This document shows, in pieces, positions 26,914 to 35,582 of a DNA stretch of 64,000 nucleotides. How positions within the stretch are numbered: position 1 is the first letter of the stretch; every line of letters starts with the position of its first letter. This DNA comes from Gammaproteobacteria bacterium (GTDB lineage: Bacteria > Pseudomonadota > Gammaproteobacteria > Pseudomonadales > Pseudohongiellaceae). The stretch is taken from contig JAUXNX010000012.1 of assembly GCA_030682575.1 (NCBI GenBank), positions 434,001-498,000 of the forward strand, read 5' to 3'. A model generated the notes under the pieces. It had not been told where the DNA came from, did not search any database, and was given only the letters and a program-made list of their open reading frames with translations. The position numbers were made by a program, and so were the translations under genes.

Positions 26914-29043
26914 ATGTTTATTCCTTTCTGCAAACGCCATTCAATACTGCTTCCTGCCTCTGCACTTGTTCTGTTGCTGGTGACTGCCTGCAGCCGCGAT
27001 AAAGCACCTGAATCCATTGCCGATGATGCGGCACCAGCGCAGGCACTGGCCATCTCGGTACTGTCTACGCGACCGGACATGATCACGGGTGGTGATGCAT
27101 TGATCAGAGTGGACAGCAGCGGTATCGATCTCGCCAACGTCAAGGTCGCACTGAATGGCGAGGATATCAGCATGGTGTTCACCCCTGACAGCATCACCGG
27201 CAGCCTGCAGGGTCTGGTGGAAGGAATGCATGAGGGAAACAATACGCTCATCGCGATGGATGGTGCTGGCAGCACAAGCTCGCAAATCACTCTGGTGAAT
27301 CATCCAATCACAGGGCCGGTGATCTCCGGGCCCCATCTCAAGCCATTTGTCTGCACAACCGAGGCAGAAGGTCTGGGGGAACCACTTGACGAGTTCTGCA
27401 CAGCGGTGACACAGGTGCAGTACTTCTACCGTTCCACTGCGGGGGAGTTTGTTCTCATAGAGGATGTCACTGCCCCCTACCCTGCCGACATGATCAACAC
27501 CACCACGATAGCCGGCAACACTGCACCCTTCCTGGTGCGAGTGGAATCCGGCACCATCAACCGCTCCATATATCACATGGCGGTGCTGGACGATCCACGC
27601 GCCACTTACGGGCAGTGGAGCCCGGACAGGGGCTGGAACAAACGCCTGTTGTTCAGCTTTGGCGGAGGCTGCGGTACCAATTACAACCAGGGCTCACGCA
27701 CACGGGAATCGGTGCTCGACGACATGATTCTCGGCAAAGGCTTCGCTCATGTGGTGTCGTCATTCAATGTGATGGGGCATCAGTGCAACGACAACCTCTC
27801 TGCGGAAACCCTGATGATGCTCAAGGAGCATTTCATCGAGAATTACGGCGTGCCAGTCTGGACTGTTGGCAATGGCGGTTCAGGTGGCGCCATTCAGCAA
27901 CTGCTGATCACACAGAACTATCCCGGTCTGTTGGACGGACTGATGCCGAGCTTGAGTTTTGCAGACTCATTCAGCGTGCGCCCGGGTGTCACCGACTGCC
28001 GGCTGCTGATGAAGCATTTTGCAAAAAATCCGGATCAGTGGACCGATGAGAAGCGCCAGGCCGTGGAAGGGTATTCGCCAGGCACCTGTGCGGCATGGGA
28101 AAGATCCTTCATCGACGTGATCGTTGCCGACACGGGTTGCGGCATTCCTGAAGAAATGGTCTATAACGCGAAAACCAATCCTGGCGGTGCGCGCTGTACT
28201 ATCTATGACACCAATGTCGCCACCGTTGGCCGCGATCCACAGACAGGCTTCGCGTTTCAGGCACTCGACAACACAGGCATACAGTACGGACTACAAGCCT
28301 TCAACAGCGGCATCATCAGTGCAGATGAGTTCATCGAACTCAATCGGCATGTCGGCGGTTATGACCGCGACGGCAAGCCGACCGCTCTGCGTACATCCGC
28401 GCAACTAGAGGGACTGGCCAAGGTATACAGCGCCGGTCGCGTGAACTCCGGAAGTGGTGGACTTGGTAGTGTCCCGATCCTGCATTACCGCAGTTACCTT
28501 GACCCACTCGGTGATATTCATGATCGCTTCCGTGACTTCCAGATTCGTGAACGCATTACCAAAGCCCACGGTCGCGCCGACAATCAGGTGATCTGGATCT
28601 ACTCCGGCCGGGAGCTGGCACCCATGGTGGGCGAGCTGGCACTTGATACGATGACGCAGTGGCTGGACGCAATACAGGCAGACAAGTCGGGTGCTCCGAT
28701 CATCGATACCATTGTGCGAGCAAAACCGGCAGCAGCTTTGGATGGGTGCTGGAATCCGGAGGGAGCAAGAATTGACGAGCCATTCGTATTCCAGGGTCCG
28801 GGCAAGTGCAACGAGCTCTACCCCTCCCACACCAATCCGCGTCTGGCAGCGGGAGCTCCTCTGGCAGACGATGCCATCAAGTGCGCGCTGAAACCGCTGG
28901 ACAGGTCCAACTATAAATCTGGGCTGAGCGACGATCAATGGACGCAGTTACAGTCTGTATTCCCCGAAGGCGTGTGCGACTACACCCAACGGGGAATTGC
29001 GCAGGAGCAGCTCGCGGGCACATTCTTGACGTTACCTTTGTGA
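26914..29043 (+). CDS. DUF6351 lipoprotein (709 aa)
   Basis: Predicted lipoprotein: signal segment with lipobox LVTAC at about residue 26, Cys-Ser after it. The protein has the DUF6351 pattern: ISVLSTRPDMITGGDALIRV near the start, LKPFVCTT, FSFGGGCGTNYNQG, VGNGGSGGAIQQLLI and many paired cysteines. GNGGSGG resembles a serine-hydrolase elbow, and the fold has been seen next to tannase/PHB-depolymerase-like hydrolases; an alpha/beta-hydrolase role is inference. The ATG at 26914 with ACAGGAG upstream fixes the start; 26845 adds 23 residues. Convergent with the next gene. Confidence 0.8.
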   Translation: MFIPFCKRHSILLPASALVLLLVTACSRDKAPESIADDAAPAQALAISVLSTRPDMITGGDALIRVDSSGIDLANVKVALNGEDISMVFTPDSITGSLQGLVEGMHEGNNTLIAMDGAGSTSSQITLVNHPITGPVISGPHLKPFVCTTEAEGLGEPLDEFCTAVTQVQYFYRSTAGEFVLIEDVTAPYPADMINTTTIAGNTAPFLVRVESGTINRSIYHMAVLDDPRATYGQWSPDRGWNKRLLFSFGGGCGTNYNQGSRTRESVLDDMILGKGFAHVVSSFNVMGHQCNDNLSAETLMMLKEHFIENYGVPVWTVGNGGSGGAIQQLLITQNYPGLLDGLMPSLSFADSFSVRPGVTDCRLLMKHFAKNPDQWTDEKRQAVEGYSPGTCAAWERSFIDVIVADTGCGIPEEMVYNAKTNPGGARCTIYDTNVATVGRDPQTGFAFQALDNTGIQYGLQAFNSGIISADEFIELNRHVGGYDRDGKPTALRTSAQLEGLAKVYSAGRVNSGSGGLGSVPILHYRSYLDPLGDIHDRFRDFQIRERITKAHGRADNQVIWIYSGRELAPMVGELALDTMTQWLDAIQADKSGAPIIDTIVRAKPAAALDGCWNPEGARIDEPFVFQGPGKCNELYPSHTNPRLAAGAPLADDAIKCALKPLDRSNYKSGLSDDQWTQLQSVFPEGVCDYTQRGIAQEQLAGTFLTLPL

Positions 29044-29062
29044 AAAAGTGGATCGAACAAGG

Positions 29063-30079
29063 TCAGAAATCGAAGAAGTAGATTTCAAGGTTGAACTGGA
29101 ATCGGGGATCCGGATCCCAATTCTCGTCACGCTCCATGACCAACTGCGGCACCAATTCCATCACCAGCCAGTCTTCATGAATGGCCTTTCGATAGACAGT
29201 CTGTGCGTAATAACTCTCAAAACGGGCACTTGGCCGGTTGGTGCCAAGCACGCCCGCCTCGTAGGTCAACGTCTCCATAAATCCCAGTGTCCGGTGCAGT
29301 GATACCGTTTGCGCAAACTCGAACTCATTGCGATCGTCACGGTAGTTCACCTCTGAATCGACGCGCAGAAACATGTCACTGCTCAGATCACGGCTGAAGA
29401 AGAAGCGGGCATCCTGGCTCCATCCGTCCGCGTGGTAATATCTGATCTTGTGATCCACACCGAAAAACCAGAGTGCGTTGATGTCGTAACCATAACGGGT
29501 TCTGAAGCGATAGAACGGATCCAGTGGAATACGGCCCTTTATGCCTACATCATGCGTGAAACGAAAACCATCATTGCGCGCCGGCCCTTCATAGCTGAAG
29601 CCACCGGTAAAAGATGATGGTCGAATATTGCTCAATCGCCTATCACGCAACGAATCACGATCGCTTTGTTCCGACTCGAAGATCAGCTTCCAGCGCTCTG
29701 TCGCTCTGGGCAAATCAACTCGACCACTCAGGCGAAGGTTGGAGTCATAAGCGCCGGTCGAACTGACCTGCTGATTCACCTTCAGACGCAGATAACTTTC
29801 ATTGGTACGCTCTCCGACGGTATCACCCGCGAGCCAATCATCCAGTGAGCGACCGATTCCCGAGACGTTGCGGGACACGTTGTCACGACGTTCCTCCAGC
29901 CAGCTCCATGCAGAGAGATCGCGAATTTCAGGCAGATCCGGAAGTCGGAGAATAGATGGGGGTTCCTCTGCGGCATTGAGAGAGGTGCCAATGCCCAGCG
30001 TCAGGGCTGCAAAGGACCAGATACAGAGCTCGCGACACACTCCTGAACGGCTGGCTGTGAACGAAAAATATTTTTTCAT
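29063..30079 (-). CDS. Predicted outer-membrane beta-barrel protein (338 aa)
   Basis: Not assigned to a named family. A signal peptide (MKKYFSFTA..., ending NAAEE) is followed by a stretch with heptad-like charge pattern (RDNVSRNVSGIGRSLDDWL) and then alternating amphipathic strands, e.g. DSNLRLSGRVDLP, RFTHDVGIKGRIP, MFLRVDSEVNYRDD; it ends FQFNLEIYFFDF with the terminal Phe of barrel proteins. AGGAAACAGC before the ATG at 30079 fixes the start. It lies 66 nt after the M56 peptidase gene, so it probably belongs to the blaI-like operon. Confidence 0.7.
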   Translation of the reverse strand: MKKYFSFTASRSGVCRELCIWSFAALTLGIGTSLNAAEEPPSILRLPDLPEIRDLSAWSWLEERRDNVSRNVSGIGRSLDDWLAGDTVGERTNESYLRLKVNQQVSSTGAYDSNLRLSGRVDLPRATERWKLIFESEQSDRDSLRDRRLSNIRPSSFTGGFSYEGPARNDGFRFTHDVGIKGRIPLDPFYRFRTRYGYDINALWFFGVDHKIRYYHADGWSQDARFFFSRDLSSDMFLRVDSEVNYRDDRNEFEFAQTVSLHRTLGFMETLTYEAGVLGTNRPSARFESYYAQTVYRKAIHEDWLVMELVPQLVMERDENWDPDPRFQFNLEIYFFDF

Positions 30080-30145
30080 GCTGTTTCCTGTCTGTAGCAT
30101 TTTCGAAATCTGAATTCCGGGAAAATAGATCGCCCTGCGGCTGCA

Positions 30146-31114
30146 CTAATGGGAGTGCGGAGTGGTATCTGTCAGAAAAGTAATCACCCATTCCGAACCG
30201 TGGTGCAGTGGACTGATCAACAGTAACAGGCAAACCACTGCCAATGTACCCAGAGCACCCATTTGCCAACGGCTTGGTGCAATGCGAGTTCCGGCTTTGA
30301 GCAGCGCGATGATACGAGTCTCTACTTCACGCTCTGCAAACGCCAGAGCACTGAAAGGCACTGTAACTGGTTGCTCAAGCAGAAGTCGCTTGATCTTCAA
30401 TAATGTTTCGGCTACGGCGATGTGACCATGTTTTTCTGCCGCGCGAAAATCACAAGCCTGTTCTGTCATCAATTGCAGATCTGTCATCAATCGTCTTGCC
30501 AGAGGACCGCTCAGAATTGCGCTGCAGAGCCTGGCCAACAACAAACGCAAATTATCCCGACGCTCCCTGTGCGCGTGCTCATGCTGCAAAATGATCGAAA
30601 GATCCCGCTCATTGCAGGATTTCAACAGACCATCGCTCACATAGATGCGAGGTTGCCACCAGCCCAGAGTAAACACCAAGGGACAGGAGGAACTGATCGC
30701 ATAATATTCCCCCTTGGGTTTGCCAAGAAAATTGAACTGATTACGCAACTGTAATGACCTGTGCATGGTCGAAGAAAACTGCAGCAGGAGTGAAACCACC
30801 ACGATGGAGCCCACCGCAAATCCAAACCAGGCAAGACCGACTGAGTCAATTAGTGGCACATGGCTCTGGCAATCGGAATGGCAATGCGTATTGACCAGCA
30901 GCGCCTCCACTGTCGGCATGAAGAGGAACAGAGTGCTGAACAGGCTGGCGAGAAAAGGCCCCATCCAGTAGGCCAGCAGTAGCGCACTGCCGTAGCGTGG
31001 ATGCAACGCAAAGAGGCGCGGGCGCACCAGCGGATACAATACCACGAAGAGAATACTCAGCAGAATCCACAGAACCAACCAGATCGCAGAGAATGTGCCA
31101 ACGGTATTGATCAT
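30146..31114 (-). CDS. M56-family membrane metallopeptidase, BlaR1-like (322 aa)
   Basis: Zinc peptidase with membrane helices at about residues 10-30, 45-68, 92-112 and 283-303 and the HEXXH motif in LQHEHAHRERRDN (H178-E179-H182); a third ligand probably lies in TEQACDFRAAE. This is the BlaR1/MecR1 peptidase core, without a penicillin-binding sensor domain, so it is not a beta-lactam sensor as such. The start overlaps the BlaI-like gene by 4 nt. By analogy it may cleave the adjacent repressor; that is inference. Confidence 0.88.
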   Translation of the reverse strand: MINTVGTFSAIWLVLWILLSILFVVLYPLVRPRLFALHPRYGSALLLAYWMGPFLASLFSTLFLFMPTVEALLVNTHCHSDCQSHVPLIDSVGLAWFGFAVGSIVVVSLLLQFSSTMHRSLQLRNQFNFLGKPKGEYYAISSSCPLVFTLGWWQPRIYVSDGLLKSCNERDLSIILQHEHAHRERRDNLRLLLARLCSAILSGPLARRLMTDLQLMTEQACDFRAAEKHGHIAVAETLLKIKRLLLEQPVTVPFSALAFAEREVETRIIALLKAGTRIAPSRWQMGALGTLAVVCLLLLISPLHHGSEWVITFLTDTTPHSH

Positions 31115-31533
31115 CGCTCCTCCTCATCCAGTTCGCGTTTCTTTCTTGCGATCAATTCCTCCAGATCGCCAAGTGAGCTTTCATCCAGATCCGCAGCGAC
31201 ATTGACGAAGCTGCTCAAAATGGTCTCCAGTCTACCATCGTGCAGTAAATGGATAACATCGCCCATCAATCTACCCAGCAGATTGGAGCGGGAAACGCTG
31301 GCGAAATAGGTGTAGGCGTGCCCGTTCTTTATGCGATCGACGAGACCCTTCTTGTAAAGCCGTTCAAGAGTGGACTGCACCGTGTTGAGCGAAGGCACTT
31401 TATGAGAGGGGATCTTGTTGCATACCATCTTGGCATCCAGATGTGGCTGTTGCCACAACGCCTCCAGAACCAGCAATTCCAACTCGCCAAGCGTGTTGGG
31501 CAATATGTTTGATGACGAACGTTTTCTGATCAT
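31111..31533 (-). CDS. BlaI/MecI/CopY-family transcriptional repressor (140 aa)
   Basis: Winged-helix repressor: LGELELLVLEALWQQPHLDAKMVCNKI and SLNTVQSTLERLYKKGLVDRIKNGHAYTYFASVS are the DNA-binding signature of the family; the C-terminal part (about residues 80-140) should dimerise. The ATG at 31533 gives the family's usual N-terminus; the longer 31689 reading adds 52 lysine-rich residues with no match. It is coupled to the M56 peptidase gene and divergent from a TonB receptor, which it may control. Confidence 0.9.
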   Translation of the reverse strand: MIRKRSSSNILPNTLGELELLVLEALWQQPHLDAKMVCNKIPSHKVPSLNTVQSTLERLYKKGLVDRIKNGHAYTYFASVSRSNLLGRLMGDVIHLLHDGRLETILSSFVNVAADLDESSLGDLEELIARKKRELDEEER

Positions 31534-31658
31534 ATTTCTGCAAAAACCGATAGCAACCCGGTTTTTCTCCAGTCCTTTTTTCTTTTTCAATTCAAGAAGA
31601 TGCTTATTGTGTCGAGGCTGTTCGGCAGTGTTTCCTTCTTCCTCGCAAAGACGCCCCC

Positions 31659-31664
31659 TATAAT
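31659..31664 (+). promoter_or_regulatory. Candidate -10 box for TonB receptor gene
   Basis: Exact TATAAT, 70 bp before the receptor start. No good -35 box is seen at the right distance (TTCTTC at 31636-31641). A TACAGCAGTA sequence, one mismatch from the CopY/BlaI-type TACANNTGTA box, overlaps the receptor start at 31725-31734. Confidence 0.35.
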
Positions 31665-31733
31665 CTGCGCCCAGCCCATGAACGACCACAATAGCACAAC
31701 AAAATTACAAGACAAACAAGGGATTACAGCAGT

Positions 31734-33770
31734 ATGAGAATTCTGGCAACCGCAATTTCTGTCGCCATCAGTGGCTCAATTCACGCAGCAGGTATCACCG
31801 GGAACAATATCGAAGAAATCACTGTCCTCGGTACCAGCAATGTCCTCACAGGCAACCCGCAGTCAGCCACAGAAGGCATCGTTTTCGGGGCACAGTTACA
31901 TCAACGGCCTATCTCGCGCCCGGCGGAACTTCTGGAACTGGTGCCAGGACTCATCGCCACGCAACACAGCGGTGAAGGCAAGGGTAATCAATATTTCCTG
32001 CGTGGTTTCAATCTCGACCACGGCACGGACCTCGCAATCAAGGTCGATGGCCTGCCCGTCAACATGCCCTCCCATGCCCATGGTCAGGGCTATGCGGATC
32101 TCAACTTCCTTATCCCGGAACTGGTCGAAGTGTTGTCATACCGCAAGGGCCCCTACTATGCCGAGATCGGTGACTTCGGCACTGCGGGTTCTTCCGAGTT
32201 CATATATGCCGACGTACTTGAACGGGGCACTGTCACGATGACCGCTGGAGGGAACGACTACCGACGCATTTTCGCCGGACAGTCATTCGAAGCATTTTCC
32301 GGAAACCTGACAGTAGCGGGTGCAGTAACGGACTACGCTGGCCCATGGGTACTCGATCAGAACCTCGACAAGAAAAATGCGCTGGTGAAATACCATCAGG
32401 TTTCCGGCGACACCGCCTGGAGCATCACTGCGATGGGCTATGACAACACCTGGGATTCCACCGACCAGATTCCGCTGCGTGCAGTAGAAAGTGGCGCACT
32501 GAGTCGCTTCGGCAATATCGATCCCAGCGATGGCGGCAAGACTCATCGCCACAGTCTCTCCTTTGATTGGATTCAGGATCAGGGCGAATCACGACTCACC
32601 GCTGATGGCTACGTCATTGACTACGGCCTCGATCTGTTCTCGAACTTCACTTATTTTCTGGAAGATCCGGTGCGTGGCGACCAGTTCGAGCAGGCTGAGG
32701 ACCGCACAGTATTCGGTTTCAATATCGCGTGGCAGCGTGATCTGAGTCTTGGTCAGATCCCCTCCTCCTTGACGCTGGGTCTGCAGAACCGCTCTGACAA
32801 CATTGATCTTGGCCTGTACAAGACGCAGCAACGTATGCGCCACACGATCACTCGTGAGGATGACGTGCAGCAGTCGCTCACCAGCCCGTATGTCTCTTTG
32901 GAGCAGGAGTGGTCGGAAACATTCCGCAGCGTGGCATCTGTGCGCTTTGATCGCTATGCCACCGATGTGGATGCAGACATGCGAATCAATGGCGGCGTGC
33001 GCAGTCAGACCCTGACAAGCCCCAAACTGAATCTGATTTATTCCCCAACCTCCAGCACAGAGTATTTTGTCAGCGCCGGTCAGGGATTCCATAGCAATGA
33101 CGCACGCGGCACTACTATCCGCATCGATCCGGTTTCAGGCGTTCCGGCTGATTCTGTGGATCTGCTCGCCAAAGCGCGCAGTACGGAGATCGGCATGCGT
33201 ACATCCGCTATTGCCAATGCGCAGATCGCTGTATCGATGTTCTCGATGAAACTTGATTCGGAATTGCTTTATGTGGGCGACGCGGGGGCTACCGAGGCAC
33301 TCGGGGCGAGCAAACGTCGTGGCATCGAAATAGGGGCGATCTATGCGCCGACGGAATGGCTGCTGGTGGACACAGACCTGACCTTCACGAAAGCGCGCTT
33401 GACCGGCGTGGGAGCAGATGACCGCATTCCCAACTCAGTCGACAGAACGGCCTCACTCGGTCTGATCGTCAATAATCTCAACAACTGGAGCGGCGGTCTG
33501 CGTGTGCGCTATCTCGGTGAGGCGCCACTGATCGAAGATAATTCCATGAAGTCTGACTCGACTTTCCTGTTGAACGCGCAGACGACTTATCAGATCAATG
33601 CCAATTGGTCGGTGGGTCTTGAGGTGATGAACCTGTTGGACAGCAATGACAATGACATCACGTATTTCTACGAGTCGCGGCTTGCCGGTGAAGCAATGCC
33701 GCAGGACGACATTCACTTCCATCCAGTAGAACCACGCAGTGTCAGATTGACTGTACAGGCGCGCTTCTGA
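31734..33770 (+). CDS. TonB-dependent outer-membrane receptor (678 aa)
   Basis: Signal peptide (ending IHAAG), TonB-box-like segment EEITVLG (about residue 29), plug domain with RPAELLELVPGLIATQHSGEGKGNQYFLRGFNLDHGTDLAIKVDGLPVNMPSHAHGQGYADLNFLIPELVEVLSYRKGPYYAE-type order (plug motifs about residues 55-140), then a 22-strand barrel ending SVRLTVQARF. The histidine-containing loop in NMPSHAHGQG could bind metal, but the ligand is unknown. Divergent from the BlaI-like repressor, with a 200-bp gap between. A clean 3' gap of 155 bp follows. Confidence 0.9.
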   Translation: MRILATAISVAISGSIHAAGITGNNIEEITVLGTSNVLTGNPQSATEGIVFGAQLHQRPISRPAELLELVPGLIATQHSGEGKGNQYFLRGFNLDHGTDLAIKVDGLPVNMPSHAHGQGYADLNFLIPELVEVLSYRKGPYYAEIGDFGTAGSSEFIYADVLERGTVTMTAGGNDYRRIFAGQSFEAFSGNLTVAGAVTDYAGPWVLDQNLDKKNALVKYHQVSGDTAWSITAMGYDNTWDSTDQIPLRAVESGALSRFGNIDPSDGGKTHRHSLSFDWIQDQGESRLTADGYVIDYGLDLFSNFTYFLEDPVRGDQFEQAEDRTVFGFNIAWQRDLSLGQIPSSLTLGLQNRSDNIDLGLYKTQQRMRHTITREDDVQQSLTSPYVSLEQEWSETFRSVASVRFDRYATDVDADMRINGGVRSQTLTSPKLNLIYSPTSSTEYFVSAGQGFHSNDARGTTIRIDPVSGVPADSVDLLAKARSTEIGMRTSAIANAQIAVSMFSMKLDSELLYVGDAGATEALGASKRRGIEIGAIYAPTEWLLVDTDLTFTKARLTGVGADDRIPNSVDRTASLGLIVNNLNNWSGGLRVRYLGEAPLIEDNSMKSDSTFLLNAQTTYQINANWSVGLEVMNLLDSNDNDITYFYESRLAGEAMPQDDIHFHPVEPRSVRLTVQARF

Positions 33771-33925
33771 TGCGCTGATTCTGTTTTCAGTCAAGACTGT
33801 CTGCGTCGCGAGCCCTCGACAGTCCTGATTGAGATGAAGGCTGTTTGCATGACTGCCTTTTTTGCTGGATCAAACTGCCATAGCTGTCGAATATTGGCAT
33901 GGTACGCCCTGAAGAACAGGAAAAG

Positions 33926-35557
33926 TCATTTCACAGCAATAGCTTTCTCCCGTAACAGGTATTTCTGCACCTTGCCGGTGGAGGTCTTCTCGATGGGACC
34001 AAACACGATTTTTTTCGGAATCTTGAAGCCAGCCAGTTCCTCTCGGCAGTACGCGAGCAATTCTTCGCGAGTCAGGCTGTCCGGCTTCTTGAGGCTGACG
34101 AAGGCACAGGGCACTTCTCCCCATTTCTCGTCTGGGCAGGCCACGACAGCGGCCTCAAGAATCAGCGGGTGTCGGAACAGCACCGACTCCACTTCTATCG
34201 AAGAAATGTTTTCGCCTCCGGAAATAATGATGTCTTTGGAGCGATCCTTGATCTCGATGTAACCGTCCTCATGCCACACCGCCAGGTCACCGGAGTGGAA
34301 CCAGCCGCCTGCGAAGGACTCCTGCGTGGTTTTCAGATTCTTCAGATACCCCTTCATCACCAGATTCCCGCGCATGAAGACTTCGCCCATGGTCTTGCCG
34401 TCCTTGGGCACCGGAACAAGCGTCAGCGGATCGGCCACCATCAATTCTTCCAGCATGGGCGCCCTGACCCCCTGCCGCGCCGTCAGTTCGGCCTTGCTGC
34501 GAATGTCGAGCTCCTGCCATTGCGGCTGAGGGGCACAGACCACACTCGGCCCATAGGTTTCCGTCAATCCATAGACATGCGTGACATGGAAGTTCATGCG
34601 TTCCATTCCTGCAATCACCGCTGCGGGAGGTGCTGCACCTGCTGTCATCGCCTGCACGGTGTGATTGATGCCTTCGCGCAATTGCGGATCGGCATTCACG
34701 AGCAGATTCAGTACCACCGGAGCACCACAGAAATGCGTTACCTGATGAGTTCTGATCGCGTTGAAGATCGCCTCATCGCGCACATGGCGCAGACACACAC
34801 TGGTACCGACGACGGCAGCCAACGTCCACGGAAAGCACCAGCCGTTGCAGTGAAACATTGGCAATGTCCACAGGTAGACGGGATTCGCTGGCATGTTCCA
34901 GCACAGCACGTTGGATACGGCATTGAGGTAGGCGCCGCGATGGTGATACACGACCCCCTTCGGATTGCCGGTGGTGCCTGAGGTATAGTTGAGCGTGATC
35001 CCCTGCCACTCGTCACTGACATCAAAAGGTTGTGCGGTTTCTTCGCCCTGCTGCAGAAACGCTTCATAGTCCATTTCTCCGATCAGCTCTCCTCCAACGA
35101 AGGTAGGATCGTCGATATCGATGATGAGAAGTTTGTGCGAAAGCAGGGTCAAAGCCGTCTTGATGGTGGCGCTGAATTCGCGGTCCGTGATCAGCACGCG
35201 GGTCTCGGCATGCTGGAGAATGAATGCGATGGCCTTGGCATCCAGACGGATATTGAGAGCGTTGAGAACTGCGCCCGTCATGGGCACACCGAAGTGGGCT
35301 TCGAACAACTCAGGAGTATTCGCACCCATCACCGACACGGTGTGACCGCGACCGATACCGTGCTTGCGTAACGCGGACGCAAGACGGCAGCAACGCTTCC
35401 AGGTCTGTGCCCAGCTTTGGCGGCGCTCGCCGTGAATCAAGGCAGGATGGTGAGGATAGACAGCAGCGGCTCGTTCGATGAAGGAGAGCGGAGTCAACGG
35501 AGCATGATTTGCCGCGTTCTTGTCGAGACCAATCTCATAGATATTCTGTTCAGTCAT
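33926..35557 (-). CDS. AMP-forming acyl-CoA synthetase (543 aa)
   Basis: Fatty or aryl acid:CoA ligase. P-loop LNYTSGTTGNPKGVVYHHRG (about residue 185), GLTETYGP (about 325), hinge region KDRSKDIIISGGENISSIEVE (about 445) and C-terminal catalytic Lys in KTSTGKVQKYLLR. The GLTETYGP motif and overall spacing fit the plant acyl-activating-enzyme/AlkK-like group for short- and medium-chain acids. Monocistronic on this strand. Substrate choice among medium-chain, aromatic or methylthio acids cannot be made from sequence. Confidence 0.88.
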   Translation of the reverse strand: MTEQNIYEIGLDKNAANHAPLTPLSFIERAAAVYPHHPALIHGERRQSWAQTWKRCCRLASALRKHGIGRGHTVSVMGANTPELFEAHFGVPMTGAVLNALNIRLDAKAIAFILQHAETRVLITDREFSATIKTALTLLSHKLLIIDIDDPTFVGGELIGEMDYEAFLQQGEETAQPFDVSDEWQGITLNYTSGTTGNPKGVVYHHRGAYLNAVSNVLCWNMPANPVYLWTLPMFHCNGWCFPWTLAAVVGTSVCLRHVRDEAIFNAIRTHQVTHFCGAPVVLNLLVNADPQLREGINHTVQAMTAGAAPPAAVIAGMERMNFHVTHVYGLTETYGPSVVCAPQPQWQELDIRSKAELTARQGVRAPMLEELMVADPLTLVPVPKDGKTMGEVFMRGNLVMKGYLKNLKTTQESFAGGWFHSGDLAVWHEDGYIEIKDRSKDIIISGGENISSIEVESVLFRHPLILEAAVVACPDEKWGEVPCAFVSLKKPDSLTREELLAYCREELAGFKIPKKIVFGPIEKTSTGKVQKYLLREKAIAVK

Positions 35558-35582
35558 GGCAGGCTCTCTGTTGTTTTTCTTG

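Noticed and set aside
33795-33824. GACTGTC / GACAGTC hairpin after the TonB receptor gene
   Set aside because: Only 7 bp with a 16-nt loop and no U-tract; too weak to call as a terminator.
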